Assembly: GCF_016463295.1 (NCBI RefSeq) | Contig: NZ_JAEMRO010000011.1 | Coordinates: 1 to 50,762 of the forward strand | DNA length: 50,762 nucleotides | Reading direction: 5' to 3' | DNA from: Brevundimonas sp. | Lineage (GTDB): Bacteria > Pseudomonadota > Alphaproteobacteria > Caulobacterales > Caulobacteraceae | Translations under genes and position numbers: made by a program | Shown: piece by piece, positions 41,370 to 48,393 of the stretch | Layout: each line of letters starts with the position of its first letter | Numbering within the stretch: position 1 is the stretch's first letter | The notes under the pieces: generated by a model | Seen by the model: the letters and a program-made list of their open reading frames with translations, nothing else | Database searches by the model: none | Told to the model about the DNA's origin: nothing

Positions 41370-42127
41370 TCGATCAGCTGGCCCTGTTCGGTGCCGCGCC
41401 CGTCATTGGCTTTGGCTCGCCTGAGTTCCAGGTGCGCGAGATCCATCGCGATCGGGCCAATGCGATCATCCGGCGGCACCACTACAGCCACAAGATCGTC
41501 AACAACGCCTATGTCCACCTCGGTGTCTTCATCGATGGCGACTGCTACGGGGTGCTCCAGTTCGGTTACGCCATGAACCCGGCCTCGGCCGGCAGCGTCG
41601 TCGAGGCGACCGGCAATGACGAATATCTTGAGCTGAACCGGATGTGGCTAGACGACTTCGCGCCTCGCAACAGCGAGAGCAGGGCCGTCAGCTACGCCAT
41701 CCGATACATTCGCCGCGCCTGGCCCAAGGTGCGGTGGATTCAGTCGTTCGCCGATGAGCGCTGCGGTCTGAACGGGACCGTCTATCAGGCCTGCAACTTC
41801 GACTTCGCCGGCGGGCATGTCTCGACGTTCTGGGAACTGGACGGCGAGATGTTCCACAACATCGCAGCGACAACGACCGGCGAGAAGGGCGGGCCCAGGT
41901 CGCGCTGGCTGAGAGACAACCTGCATCGCGCCACGCGGCACGACCTGCGCCAGTTCCGGTACCTGTTTTTCCTCAAGCCGCGATTTCGGAAAGGTCTGCG
42001 CCTGACCCTTCAACCCTACCCCAAGGCGATCCGTCCAGGGGACGCCCCCGCGACCAGCGGGTGCGAGCCGAGTTCGACCCTCGGGGATCGCTCCAATCAC
42101 TCAGATGGTTTTGCGCCCGCCCGCTAA
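41333..42127 (+). CDS. mom: Mom-like DNA adenine modification protein
   Basis: A 264-aa GNAT-like protein of the Mom family, which converts adenine in phage DNA to N6-carbamoylmethyladenine and so blocks many restriction enzymes. Family stretches: IIRRHHYSHKIVNNAYVHLG, YGVLQFGYAMNP, ELNRMWLDD, SYAIRYIRRAWPKVRWIQSF, ADERCGLNGTVYQACNF. The last 40 residues are low-complexity. It is the last phage gene before attR and is under likely double control: Com on the message and an unknown promoter control upstream of com. Expression in a lysogen should be tightly limited because Mom is toxic in Mu. Confidence 0.88.
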   Translation: MSERKASAPAYLIDQLALFGAAPVIGFGSPEFQVREIHRDRANAIIRRHHYSHKIVNNAYVHLGVFIDGDCYGVLQFGYAMNPASAGSVVEATGNDEYLELNRMWLDDFAPRNSESRAVSYAIRYIRRAWPKVRWIQSFADERCGLNGTVYQACNFDFAGGHVSTFWELDGEMFHNIAATTTGEKGGPRSRWLRDNLHRATRHDLRQFRYLFFLKPRFRKGLRLTLQPYPKAIRPGDAPATSGCEPSSTLGDRSNHSDGFAPAR

Positions 42128-42174
42128 CCCATTGAAACGTCTAGGCCCCGGAATGAGCAGTTTTTGAGCCAAGG

Positions 42175-42210
42175 GCTTGGAAAGCTGCAACAAAGTCCAG
42201 CTTCCCAAGC
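42175..42210. repeat. Inverted repeat at the right attachment site
   Basis: GCTTGGAAAGCT (42175..42186) and AGCTTCCCAAGC (42199..42210) are inverted copies with one mismatch; the right copy is the first 12 bp of the attR core. A phage-side copy of half the core could be a core- or arm-type integrase site, and it could let the remnant fold like an anticodon arm. Confidence 0.5.
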
Positions 42211-42245
42211 TTTTCGTGCGGGTTCGATTCCCGCCGCCCGCTCCA
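42199..42245 (+). repeat. attR, 47-bp core repeat
   Basis: Exact copy of 8..54. The sequence 5' of it does not restore a tRNA anticodon stem or D arm, so this is a remnant and not a second functional tRNA. Host sequence resumes at 42246. Confidence 0.9.
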
Positions 42246-42246
42246 G

Positions 42247-42447
42247 CTATCGCCGCCGTAGGGTCAGGGGTATAACGACGGCCACCAGATTGGCCAGACC
42301 GATCGCTCCCCATAGCACCGCCGAGCTGACGTCGGCTTCGTAAAGGTAGACCCCGACCACGCCCGCGAAGACGAGGGTCAGTCCGAGGGCGGCACCCAGG
42401 ACCGCGGCGCGGCCCCGGGATTTGTTGTGACACGTCGATCCGCTCAC
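42247..42447 (-). CDS. Small two-helix membrane protein (host)
   Basis: A 66-aa protein with hydrophobic segments at about 15-35 (VLGAALGLTLVFAGVVGVYL) and 42-61 (AVLWGAIGLANLVAVVIPLT). Its start overlaps the stop of the TraB-like gene (ATGA), so the two form an operon. Its stop lies one base from attR. Function unknown. Confidence 0.7.
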   Translation of the reverse strand: MSGSTCHNKSRGRAAVLGAALGLTLVFAGVVGVYLYEADVSSAVLWGAIGLANLVAVVIPLTLRRR

Positions 42448-43439
42448 AGCCGCTCGGCCGCGACGCCGCGGTCCTCCAGGATTTCCTGCACGCTGTCGTC
42501 ACCGGCCAGATGGGCGGCGCCGACAGCGATGAAGACGGTGCCCGACCCGGCCAGCAGGGTCTGAATCTGGTTGGCCCAGTCCTGATTGCGGCGAACCAGC
42601 AAGGCTTCATAGACCTGAGGTGTCTCGGTCTGCATCTCATCGACCATGACGCGCTCAAGCCCGGCAACATCGCCCGTCGACCAGGAGGTGACCATGCCGT
42701 CCAGCATGGTGGCCGCCTGATCGTAGTCTTCCAGTGTCGAACGCAGGAAGCCCAGCTGCACGTCCTCGGGCATGTCGGCCAGGATGCGGATCTGCTGGTC
42801 CAGGGTCTCGAACCCCTTCACCGGCTTGCCGGCGGTCTTGGCGCGGGCCAGCAGGATGCTTTCGACGCCCGACTGCGGATCGTAGCCGGCCTTGGTCAGG
42901 GGCGCGAGCGACAGCTGCAGCGCGGCCAGCCAGGGGCGGAAAGCATCGAGTTGAGCTCCCGACGCACCGATGGTCTTGGCCGCCTCGTCGAACTTGGCGA
43001 ACTCTTCGGCCGTCAGGCGGCTGGACAGGGGATTGGCCGGATCCAGTCCGTGCTGCTGGATGATGGGGATCAGAGCCGCCTGATCGTCGGGGTTGGAGAT
43101 TTCCAGATAGATTTCATCCGCGCTGTCGAAGGCAGCATCGACCCGGGCCGTGCCCCAGGCCGTGGTGGGACGCAGGACGTGGACCGTGCCGAACAGATAG
43201 ATGGTCGAGTCCGCATCGCGGATGACCCACAGTGCGGGGCCTTGCCCCTGAGCCTGGGGGACGGCGCGTAGGGCCATCGCAGCGGCGGGCGCTTCGGCGA
43301 CGGGCACCGGCGCGGCTTGGGCCAGGGCCTGGGCAGGCGCACCGACGATCGCGGCGACCAGGCCGAGACCGAGGGCGGCCCCGAGGGCCAGACGGCTGAC
43401 GGCGGTGGTCGTGGACTTCAGGCGGGAGACGAAGGTCAT
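42444..43439 (-). CDS. TraB/GumN family protein
   Basis: A 331-aa secreted or periplasmic protein. The start at 43439 gives a clear signal peptide (LALGAALGLGLVAAIVGAPA, cleavage near AQA); a longer frame upstream is rejected. The TraB/GumN fold is marked by the GTVHVL box near residue 80, the stretch YDPQSGVESILLARAKTAGK and the C-terminal FIAVGAAHLAG. The family resembles metal-dependent hydrolases but its role in bacteria is poorly defined. Confidence 0.85.
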   Translation of the reverse strand: MTFVSRLKSTTTAVSRLALGAALGLGLVAAIVGAPAQALAQAAPVPVAEAPAAAMALRAVPQAQGQGPALWVIRDADSTIYLFGTVHVLRPTTAWGTARVDAAFDSADEIYLEISNPDDQAALIPIIQQHGLDPANPLSSRLTAEEFAKFDEAAKTIGASGAQLDAFRPWLAALQLSLAPLTKAGYDPQSGVESILLARAKTAGKPVKGFETLDQQIRILADMPEDVQLGFLRSTLEDYDQAATMLDGMVTSWSTGDVAGLERVMVDEMQTETPQVYEALLVRRNQDWANQIQTLLAGSGTVFIAVGAAHLAGDDSVQEILEDRGVAAERL

Positions 43440-43480
43440 GGTCGATGTCCTTTGGGAGAGGGGGTTGAAAGCGGAGGGTG

Positions 43481-44065
43481 TCAGGTCAGGCCGCGACGCA
43501 GGGCCGCGATCATGGAGGCGAAGAAGTACAGGGCCATCAGAATGCCCATCAGGCCCCAGGCGCTGACGGTGCCGACGAGGCCCAAGCGCTCGGCGGCGGC
43601 ATAGACGAACAGGGCCATCTGCCCCGCCCAGAAGGCGATGGCACCGGTCTCCATCATCACCCGCCGAAGCATCTCGTCGGCGCGCCGCCACAGCATCACG
43701 TTGGCGATGGTCTGTACGGCGGCCAGGGCGACGACGGCGACGAAGACCATGTCTGCGTCGATCCAGCGGGTGGCGAAGATCGGCAGGATGAACAGCACCC
43801 CGGCCAGGCCCATGACCGCGATCTGCAGCAGGCCACAGCCCTTGGGAACACTGGCCGGACGACGCGCCATGGTGATCGCGCCGATGATGCCTGTGGCGAT
43901 CAGGGTCACAGCCATCAGCAGGGCCAGGGCATCGGGCCAGGGCAGTTCGCGGGTCCGGGTGACGTATGAGGCGGCATAACCGACCGCGCCGCCAGAACCG
44001 GCCAGCAGGATGATGACGGCGATCTTGCGAAGAAGCGAAGGCTTGTGTTCGACGACAACTGTCAT
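43481..44065 (-). CDS. Multi-pass membrane protein
   Basis: A 194-aa protein with about six hydrophobic segments (IAVIILLAGSGGAVGYAAS, LALLMAVTLIATGIIGAIT, LLQIAVMGLAGVLFILPIF, and others). It lies 2 bp from the XRE regulator gene and forms an operon with it and a second membrane protein. Such regulator-membrane protein pairs are common; function unknown. Confidence 0.75.
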   Translation of the reverse strand: MTVVVEHKPSLLRKIAVIILLAGSGGAVGYAASYVTRTRELPWPDALALLMAVTLIATGIIGAITMARRPASVPKGCGLLQIAVMGLAGVLFILPIFATRWIDADMVFVAVVALAAVQTIANVMLWRRADEMLRRVMMETGAIAFWAGQMALFVYAAAERLGLVGTVSAWGLMGILMALYFFASMIAALRRGLT

Positions 44066-44067
44066 GA

Positions 44068-44259
44068 TCAGTCCTCCAGGAAGATGGCTTCGATGGCCTG
44101 GTCGAAGACCCGGGCGATCTTGAAGGCGAGGGGCAGGGACGGGTCGTAGCGACCGGTTTCCAGGGCGTTGACGGTCTGGCGCGAGACGCCCAGCCGCTCG
44201 GCCAGTTCGGCCTGGGACCAGTTGCGCTCGGCGCGCAGCACCTTGAGGCGATTATTCAT
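44068..44259 (-). CDS. XRE-family transcriptional regulator
   Basis: A 63-aa protein that is almost only a helix-turn-helix (NWSQAELAERLGVSRQTVNA, then LETGRYDPSLPLAFKIA). It matches the short YozG/Cro-type regulators that sit beside DUF2178-like membrane proteins. It probably controls its own operon, perhaps at the palindrome 44746..44760. Confidence 0.85.
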   Translation of the reverse strand: MNNRLKVLRAERNWSQAELAERLGVSRQTVNALETGRYDPSLPLAFKIARVFDQAIEAIFLED

Positions 44260-44268
44260 GCTGTCCCC

Positions 44269-44709
44269 CTACCGATGCCGTAGCCACCACGCCGCCCAGG
44301 CGATCAGATAGCCGGCCAGCATGAGGCCCAGCGTCAGGGCCGATCCCGACAGCAGCATACCGTCCGGTCCGTCGCCATAAGGCGGTATGTTGAGGGTGAT
44401 CAAATCCCATCCGGACAAGACGAACAGGGCGACCACGACGGCAATGCCCGCCGATCCGCCCCAGTACCAGGCCCATTTGTGGGCCTCGCGTACGGCTTCG
44501 TCCGCATCCCGCCACCAGCGGATACTGATCAGCAGTCCCAGCAAGACGCCGATACCGAGCACCGATGCCTGAAGCGCCTTGGTTCCACTGCCGCCCAAGG
44601 TTTCGATCAGGCCTGAGATAAATCCGACAGCCAGGCCGATGACGAGGGTCAAGCCAACGATGGTCAGCAGACCAAAGCGGCGACGGCGTTTCGGTGGGCT
44701 GGCATTCAT
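44269..44709 (-). CDS. Four-helix membrane protein
   Basis: A 146-aa protein with a basic N-terminus (SPPKRRRRFG) and four hydrophobic segments (about 13-35, 48-62, 80-100, 118-140). First gene of the operon with the XRE regulator; start preceded by AGGGACAG. Function unknown. Confidence 0.75.
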   Translation of the reverse strand: MNASPPKRRRRFGLLTIVGLTLVIGLAVGFISGLIETLGGSGTKALQASVLGIGVLLGLLISIRWWRDADEAVREAHKWAWYWGGSAGIAVVVALFVLSGWDLITLNIPPYGDGPDGMLLSGSALTLGLMLAGYLIAWAAWWLRHR

Positions 44710-44745
44710 GACAACTGTCCCTGTCGTTTAGACAAAGGTGTTTTA

Positions 44746-44760
44746 CATCACGCCGTGATG
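44746..44760. promoter_or_regulatory. Palindrome upstream of the XRE operon
   Basis: CATCACGCCGTGATG, perfect 7-bp arms around a central base, 36 bp before the first gene of the operon; TGTCGTTTAGACA (44722..44734) lies between. Either may be an operator for the XRE regulator. Confidence 0.5.
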
Positions 44761-44786
44761 CTGTCAAGCGGCCTTGTCATACCATT

Positions 44787-46016
44787 TCAGATCAATGTGC
44801 GGGTGCCTTCGGGCGCGATCAGCTCCGGGCGGCTCAGGCTGCGCGGCGACTGATCGACGACGCCCAGCTCGGGCAGGGCCTTGCCTTCGTGATCGACCTG
44901 CAGGTCCTCGAACCGCTTGGCTTGAACCATCACCTGCGTCTCCAGCGAACCGACGAACTGGTTGTATTTCGCCACGGCCCGACTTAGCGCGTTGCCTACA
45001 TCGGCCGCATGCGCCCCCATGACTGACAGGCGCTTGTAAAGTTCCTTGCCCAGTTTCGCGACCTCGTCGGCATTGCGCGACTGCTCCTCGGCGCGCCAGC
45101 CGTAGGCGACCGCCTTGCACAGGGCGAACAGGGTGGTCGGCGTCACGATGACGACCCGCGACGCCATGGCCTGGGTCATCAGTTCAGGCTCATGATCCAA
45201 GGCGGCGGCCAGGAAGGCGTCGCCGGGCACGAACATGACGACGAAATCCGGGCTGGGCTTGAACTGGTCCTGATAGGCCTTGGACGACAGCTGGCGCACA
45301 TGGGTCTTCATGCTGGTGGCGGTGCGCAGGGAGGCCGCACGGGCCTGGGCCTCCTCGTCGCCGTCCGAGGCGTCGCCGAAGGCCAGCGACACCTTGGCGT
45401 CGATCACGAACATGCCGCCGCCGGGCAGGCGCACGATGAAGTCGGGCCGCGACTGGCGACCTTCCTCATTGGCCTCGGACGTCTGTTCCTGAAAGTCGAA
45501 CCGCCCGGCCATGCCGGCGGCCTCCAGCACATTGCGGCAGGTCTGCTCGCCCCAGCGCCCGCGCCGGCCGGTATTGCCCTTCAGGGCCTCGGTCAGGCGC
45601 CGCGCCTCGTCGCGCGTGGCGGTCGAGGCCGTCATAAGCAGGGCCAGTTGTTCCTTCAGCCCGCCGGTCTCTTCAGCCCGGACCTTTTCCAGGGCGGTGA
45701 CGTGTTCCTGGAACCTGGCCAGGGTCTCGCTGACGGGCTTCAGTTGAGCCTCCATCCGCTCGCGGGCCAGCAGGTCCTGCTGGCGGAATGTCTCGGTCGC
45801 CCGACTGACCATGTGGTCCGCCACAACCTGGGCCGATTGCGCTGCCTGGGCCTTCAGCAGGTCGGCCATGGTGATGCGGCTGTCCTCGACCAGGGCGATG
45901 CGATCCTCTGCGCTGGTCAGTTGCGCCCTTGTCTTCTGCCAGCCGGTGAAGGCCCAGAGGAAGGCCGCGCCAAGGGCGACGCAGACTACGGCGAGGATCA
46001 GGACGGACATGTTCAT
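44787..46016 (-). CDS. rmuC: RmuC family DNA recombination protein
   Basis: A 409-aa protein with an N-terminal membrane anchor (LILAVVCVALGAAFLWAF), a coiled coil (about 25-140) and the RmuC nuclease-like domain: GRRGRWGEQTCRNVLEAAGM, SRPDFIVRLPGGGMFVIDAK, FVVMFVPGDAFLAAALDHEP and SRVVIVTPTTLFALCKAVAY. RmuC limits inversions at short repeats in E. coli. Confidence 0.93.
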   Translation of the reverse strand: MNMSVLILAVVCVALGAAFLWAFTGWQKTRAQLTSAEDRIALVEDSRITMADLLKAQAAQSAQVVADHMVSRATETFRQQDLLARERMEAQLKPVSETLARFQEHVTALEKVRAEETGGLKEQLALLMTASTATRDEARRLTEALKGNTGRRGRWGEQTCRNVLEAAGMAGRFDFQEQTSEANEEGRQSRPDFIVRLPGGGMFVIDAKVSLAFGDASDGDEEAQARAASLRTATSMKTHVRQLSSKAYQDQFKPSPDFVVMFVPGDAFLAAALDHEPELMTQAMASRVVIVTPTTLFALCKAVAYGWRAEEQSRNADEVAKLGKELYKRLSVMGAHAADVGNALSRAVAKYNQFVGSLETQVMVQAKRFEDLQVDHEGKALPELGVVDQSPRSLSRPELIAPEGTRTLI

Positions 46017-46070
46017 GCTCCGTTCCTAGACCGGTTCGCGCTGGCCGAAAAGCGGGGAGAGCCCGATATG

Positions 46071-46104
46071 AAAACGCCGCCGTGGAGCGATCCCCACGGC
46101 GGCG
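46071..46104 (-). terminator. Terminator after the DUF4870-like gene
   Basis: A perfect 11-bp stem (CGCCGCCGTGG and its complement) with an 8-base loop; on the minus strand it is followed by TTTT. Confidence 0.75.
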
Positions 46105-46126
46105 TGAAACTGAGGGGTCGTGTGGC

Positions 46127-46519
46127 CTAGAACAGGTAGCCCCGCGGATTGTCGATCGGGCGATTGTCCATCAATTTGATGAGGCCGAGCACCAGACGCG
46201 CACCATACCATACGGCCAGGGCGAGAAAGCCGAGCCATAGAATCAGAGCGCCGATAAGGATGATCAGCAGCAGCGTTCCGATGATCGTGATCGCGATGCT
46301 GGCGACAATGGCCCAGATGTTGGTCCAGACGATGTAATCGAAATGACTTCCGTAAACCGTGCCGCGCACTTCGTTCTGCTTCACCAACGCAATCACCAGT
46401 GCGATGATGGAGGTTACACCTGCGGTCACAAAGCCCGCCAGCGACAGCACATAGAGGATGATTGTCAGCGTCCTGTTGCTGTCTGAAGAAGCCGGTGCGG
46501 GGCCGGGGTCATAGGTCAT
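46127..46519 (-). CDS. DUF4870-like membrane protein
   Basis: A 130-aa protein with three or four hydrophobic segments and the DUF4870-type middle part RGTVYGSHFDYIVWTNIWAI between them. Monocistronic, with its own terminator downstream. Confidence 0.75.
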   Translation of the reverse strand: MTYDPGPAPASSDSNRTLTIILYVLSLAGFVTAGVTSIIALVIALVKQNEVRGTVYGSHFDYIVWTNIWAIVASIAITIIGTLLLIILIGALILWLGFLALAVWYGARLVLGLIKLMDNRPIDNPRGYLF

Positions 46520-46602
46520 CTCTGCGGGTCCTTCTGGAAGAGCAGCGACATTTCACCACAGGCGAGCCCCGAACGCCAGCGGTGACGCTTTACGCCTTGG
46601 GG

Positions 46603-47205
46603 TCAGGCCGGTCGCCGCTGCCTCAGCGCCTGGATGATGGTGCCGTCGTCCAGCCAGTCCAGCTCGCCGCCGACCGGTACACCGCGCGCCAGCGAACTGA
46701 TCTCTACGCCCGACCCGTTCAGCCGCTCGGCGATGTAGTGCGCCGTGGTCTGGCCATCGACGGTGGCGGGCAGGGCCAGCACGACCTCCCTGGCCTCGCC
46801 CCCGCGCACCCGCCCCACCAGCTCTGCGACCCTCAGCGCATCGGGCCCAACCCCGTCCAGCGCCGAAAGCAAGCCGCCCAGCACATGATACTTGCCGCGA
46901 AACGCACCGGACCGCTCCATGGCCCACAGGGCACCGGCCTCCTCGACCACACAGATCAGGGCGTTGTCGCGCGCCGGGTCCGAGCAAATCGAGCAGGGTT
47001 CGCGCGTGTCGGGCGCGCCGCACACGCTGCACGACGTCACCTTCTCCGCCGTCTCGGCCAGGGATGCCGCCAACGGCACCAGCAGTTGCTCCCGCTTCTT
47101 CAGCAGGGCCAGGGCCGCCCGACGAGCCGAACGTGGACCCATGCCGGGCAGTTTCGCCAGCAGCGAAATCAGCCGCTCGATCTCGGGTCCTGCGGAAGCC
47201 GCCAA
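46603..47205 (-). CDS. recR: Recombination mediator RecR
   Basis: A 200-aa RecR with all domains: helix-hairpin-helix ([20 protein letters not shown]), four-cysteine zinc finger ([16 protein letters not shown]), and Toprim ([20 protein letters not shown] to [20 protein letters not shown]). It works with RecF/RecO in gap repair and follows ybaB by one base, the usual dnaX-ybaB-recR order. Confidence 0.97.
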   Translation of the reverse strand: MAASAGPEIERLISLLAKLPGMGPRSARRAALALLKKREQLLVPLAASLAETAEKVTSCSVCGAPDTREPCSICSDPARDNALICVVEEAGALWAMERSGAFRGKYHVLGGLLSALDGVGPDALRVAELVGRVRGGEAREVVLALPATVDGQTTAHYIAERLNGSGVEISSLARGVPVGGELDWLDDGTIIQALRQRRPA

Positions 47206-47206
47206 G

Positions 47207-47536
47207 TCAGAACAGCTTGGGCATGCCGGGGATATTCATCCCGGCCATGGGCCCGGCGGCCTCGCGCATCAGGGCGCTGTTGACCTCGTCCAGCTTGCGC
47301 TTGGCATCGGCATGGGCCGCCACGATCAGATCGGCCAGGATTTCACCTTCGCCAGGTACCAGCAGGCTGTCGTCGATGACCACGCGCGTGATCTCGCCGG
47401 GACCCTTCAGGGCGATGGTGACGAGACCTCCGCCGGAGGTGCCCTCTGCACTGGTTTCAGCCATTTTCGCCTGGGCGTCCTGCAGCTTCTGCTGCATCGC
47501 CTGGGCCTGTTTCATGAGTGCATTGAGATCTGCCAT
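47207..47536 (-). CDS. ybaB: Nucleoid-associated protein YbaB/EbfC
   Basis: A 109-aa protein with the YbaB pattern: [40 protein letters not shown] and [20 protein letters not shown]. Dimeric DNA-binding protein, coupled with recR. Confidence 0.95.
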   Translation of the reverse strand: MADLNALMKQAQAMQQKLQDAQAKMAETSAEGTSGGGLVTIALKGPGEITRVVIDDSLLVPGEGEILADLIVAAHADAKRKLDEVNSALMREAAGPMAGMNIPGMPKLF

Positions 47537-47602
47537 GCGCGATAGATAGGATGGGATCGCGCGAACGGACAGCCCCCTCGTTTCAGTCCAGTCGGCTTTC
47601 CC

Positions 47603-48317
47603 TCAATCCGCCGCCGAACGGTACTGGGCCGGCGTCATCACAAACTCGGCCTCGGGCAGGATGGTCGCCAGGCGGCGCTGGTAGTCCGAGATGTAGGCGT
47701 TGACGTCGTCAGCCGACTCAACACGAACCGGCGCACCCTCGGCGGCGACCAGCACGATATGCCGGGTCAGCCTGTCCGCAACTTTCAGCATAGAGCCGTA
47801 TTTTTCCATGCCCATGGCGTCAGAGATGTCTGGCCGGTTCTCGATCTCGATCTCGGTCACATAGCGGATCCACAGCTCATTCGTCGGTGTGACCGCGACG
47901 CTGTCGGACTGCAGTTTCCAGAGGCCTTCGCGCGTTCGCTGAATCGTCACGCACTGATGCCCGCGCACGTCGCCGGTCCGGAGCGGACGAAAGAATGAGG
48001 TGCTGTCATAGGGTGTGTCCGGCCCACACTGGCTGGCTTGGGTGAAGACCGTATACTCGTGGCTGGCCTCGGTTCTGGGCTTGCGAGGATCGCGCCCCCT
48101 GGCCTGGACGTAGATGTTCATGCGGCCAACGTCCTCGGCCTGATCCGGCGCGGGGATGGCGGCCCGGATCATCTCCACGTCGAGAGGCGGGACGGCCCTG
48201 GATCATCTCGCCGGGATATGACGTAGCGTTCGGCCGCTCCAGAGCGGCAGCGGGAAGGGCGAAGGCGCTGACGGCCACGGCGAGCGCAAGCCGGCGGAAC
48301 AGATGTGAGCACTTCAT
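47603..48317 (-). pseudogene. Secreted hypothetical protein with an apparent frameshift
   Basis: The 5' part (from 48317) encodes a signal peptide (MKCSHLFRRLALAVAVSAFA, then LPAAALERPNATSYPGEMI). Near 48200 the signal frame runs into low-quality sequence, while the adjacent frame continues as plausible protein to 47603 (VEMIRAAIPAPDQAEDVGRM to FVMTPAQYRSAAD). Removing one base in GGGCCG near 48200 would join them. It may be a real pseudogene, a sequencing error, or a shorter protein starting at 48178. It breaks the usual dnaX-ybaB spacing. Confidence 0.6.
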
Positions 48318-48393
48318 AAGTTGCTTCTCGAACAGGCCGGCGCGGCATGACAAGGCCGCGGCACCGATCCGTCGGATTTCGTCAGGGCTGACG

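Larger units (their letters stand above)
8..42245. mobile_element. Prophage integrated in tRNA-Gly, siphovirus type
   Basis: A 47-bp perfect repeat bounds about 42.2 kb that holds an integrase beside the left end, a repressor/Cro switch, replication genes, terminase, portal, capsid, tail, lysis and anti-restriction genes in the classic lambdoid order. All expected structural modules are present with open frames and no transposon interruption, so the prophage looks intact. A long tape measure and lambda-type tail genes without a contractile sheath indicate a siphovirus. Whether it is inducible cannot be seen from sequence. Confidence 0.95.

Noticed and set aside
42199..42245. A second tRNA-Gly gene at the right end
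   Set aside because: Only the part from the anticodon arm to the CCA is present; the anticodon stem is not restored and no D arm precedes it.
8..42245. CRISPR arrays, insertion sequences or anti-CRISPR loci
   Set aside because: No regularly spaced direct repeats with spacers and no transposase frame were seen; small unknown genes cannot be called anti-CRISPR without evidence.
47537..47602. SRP RNA gene near dnaX-ybaB-recR
   Set aside because: The gap is only 66 bp and has no conserved SRP RNA hairpin.
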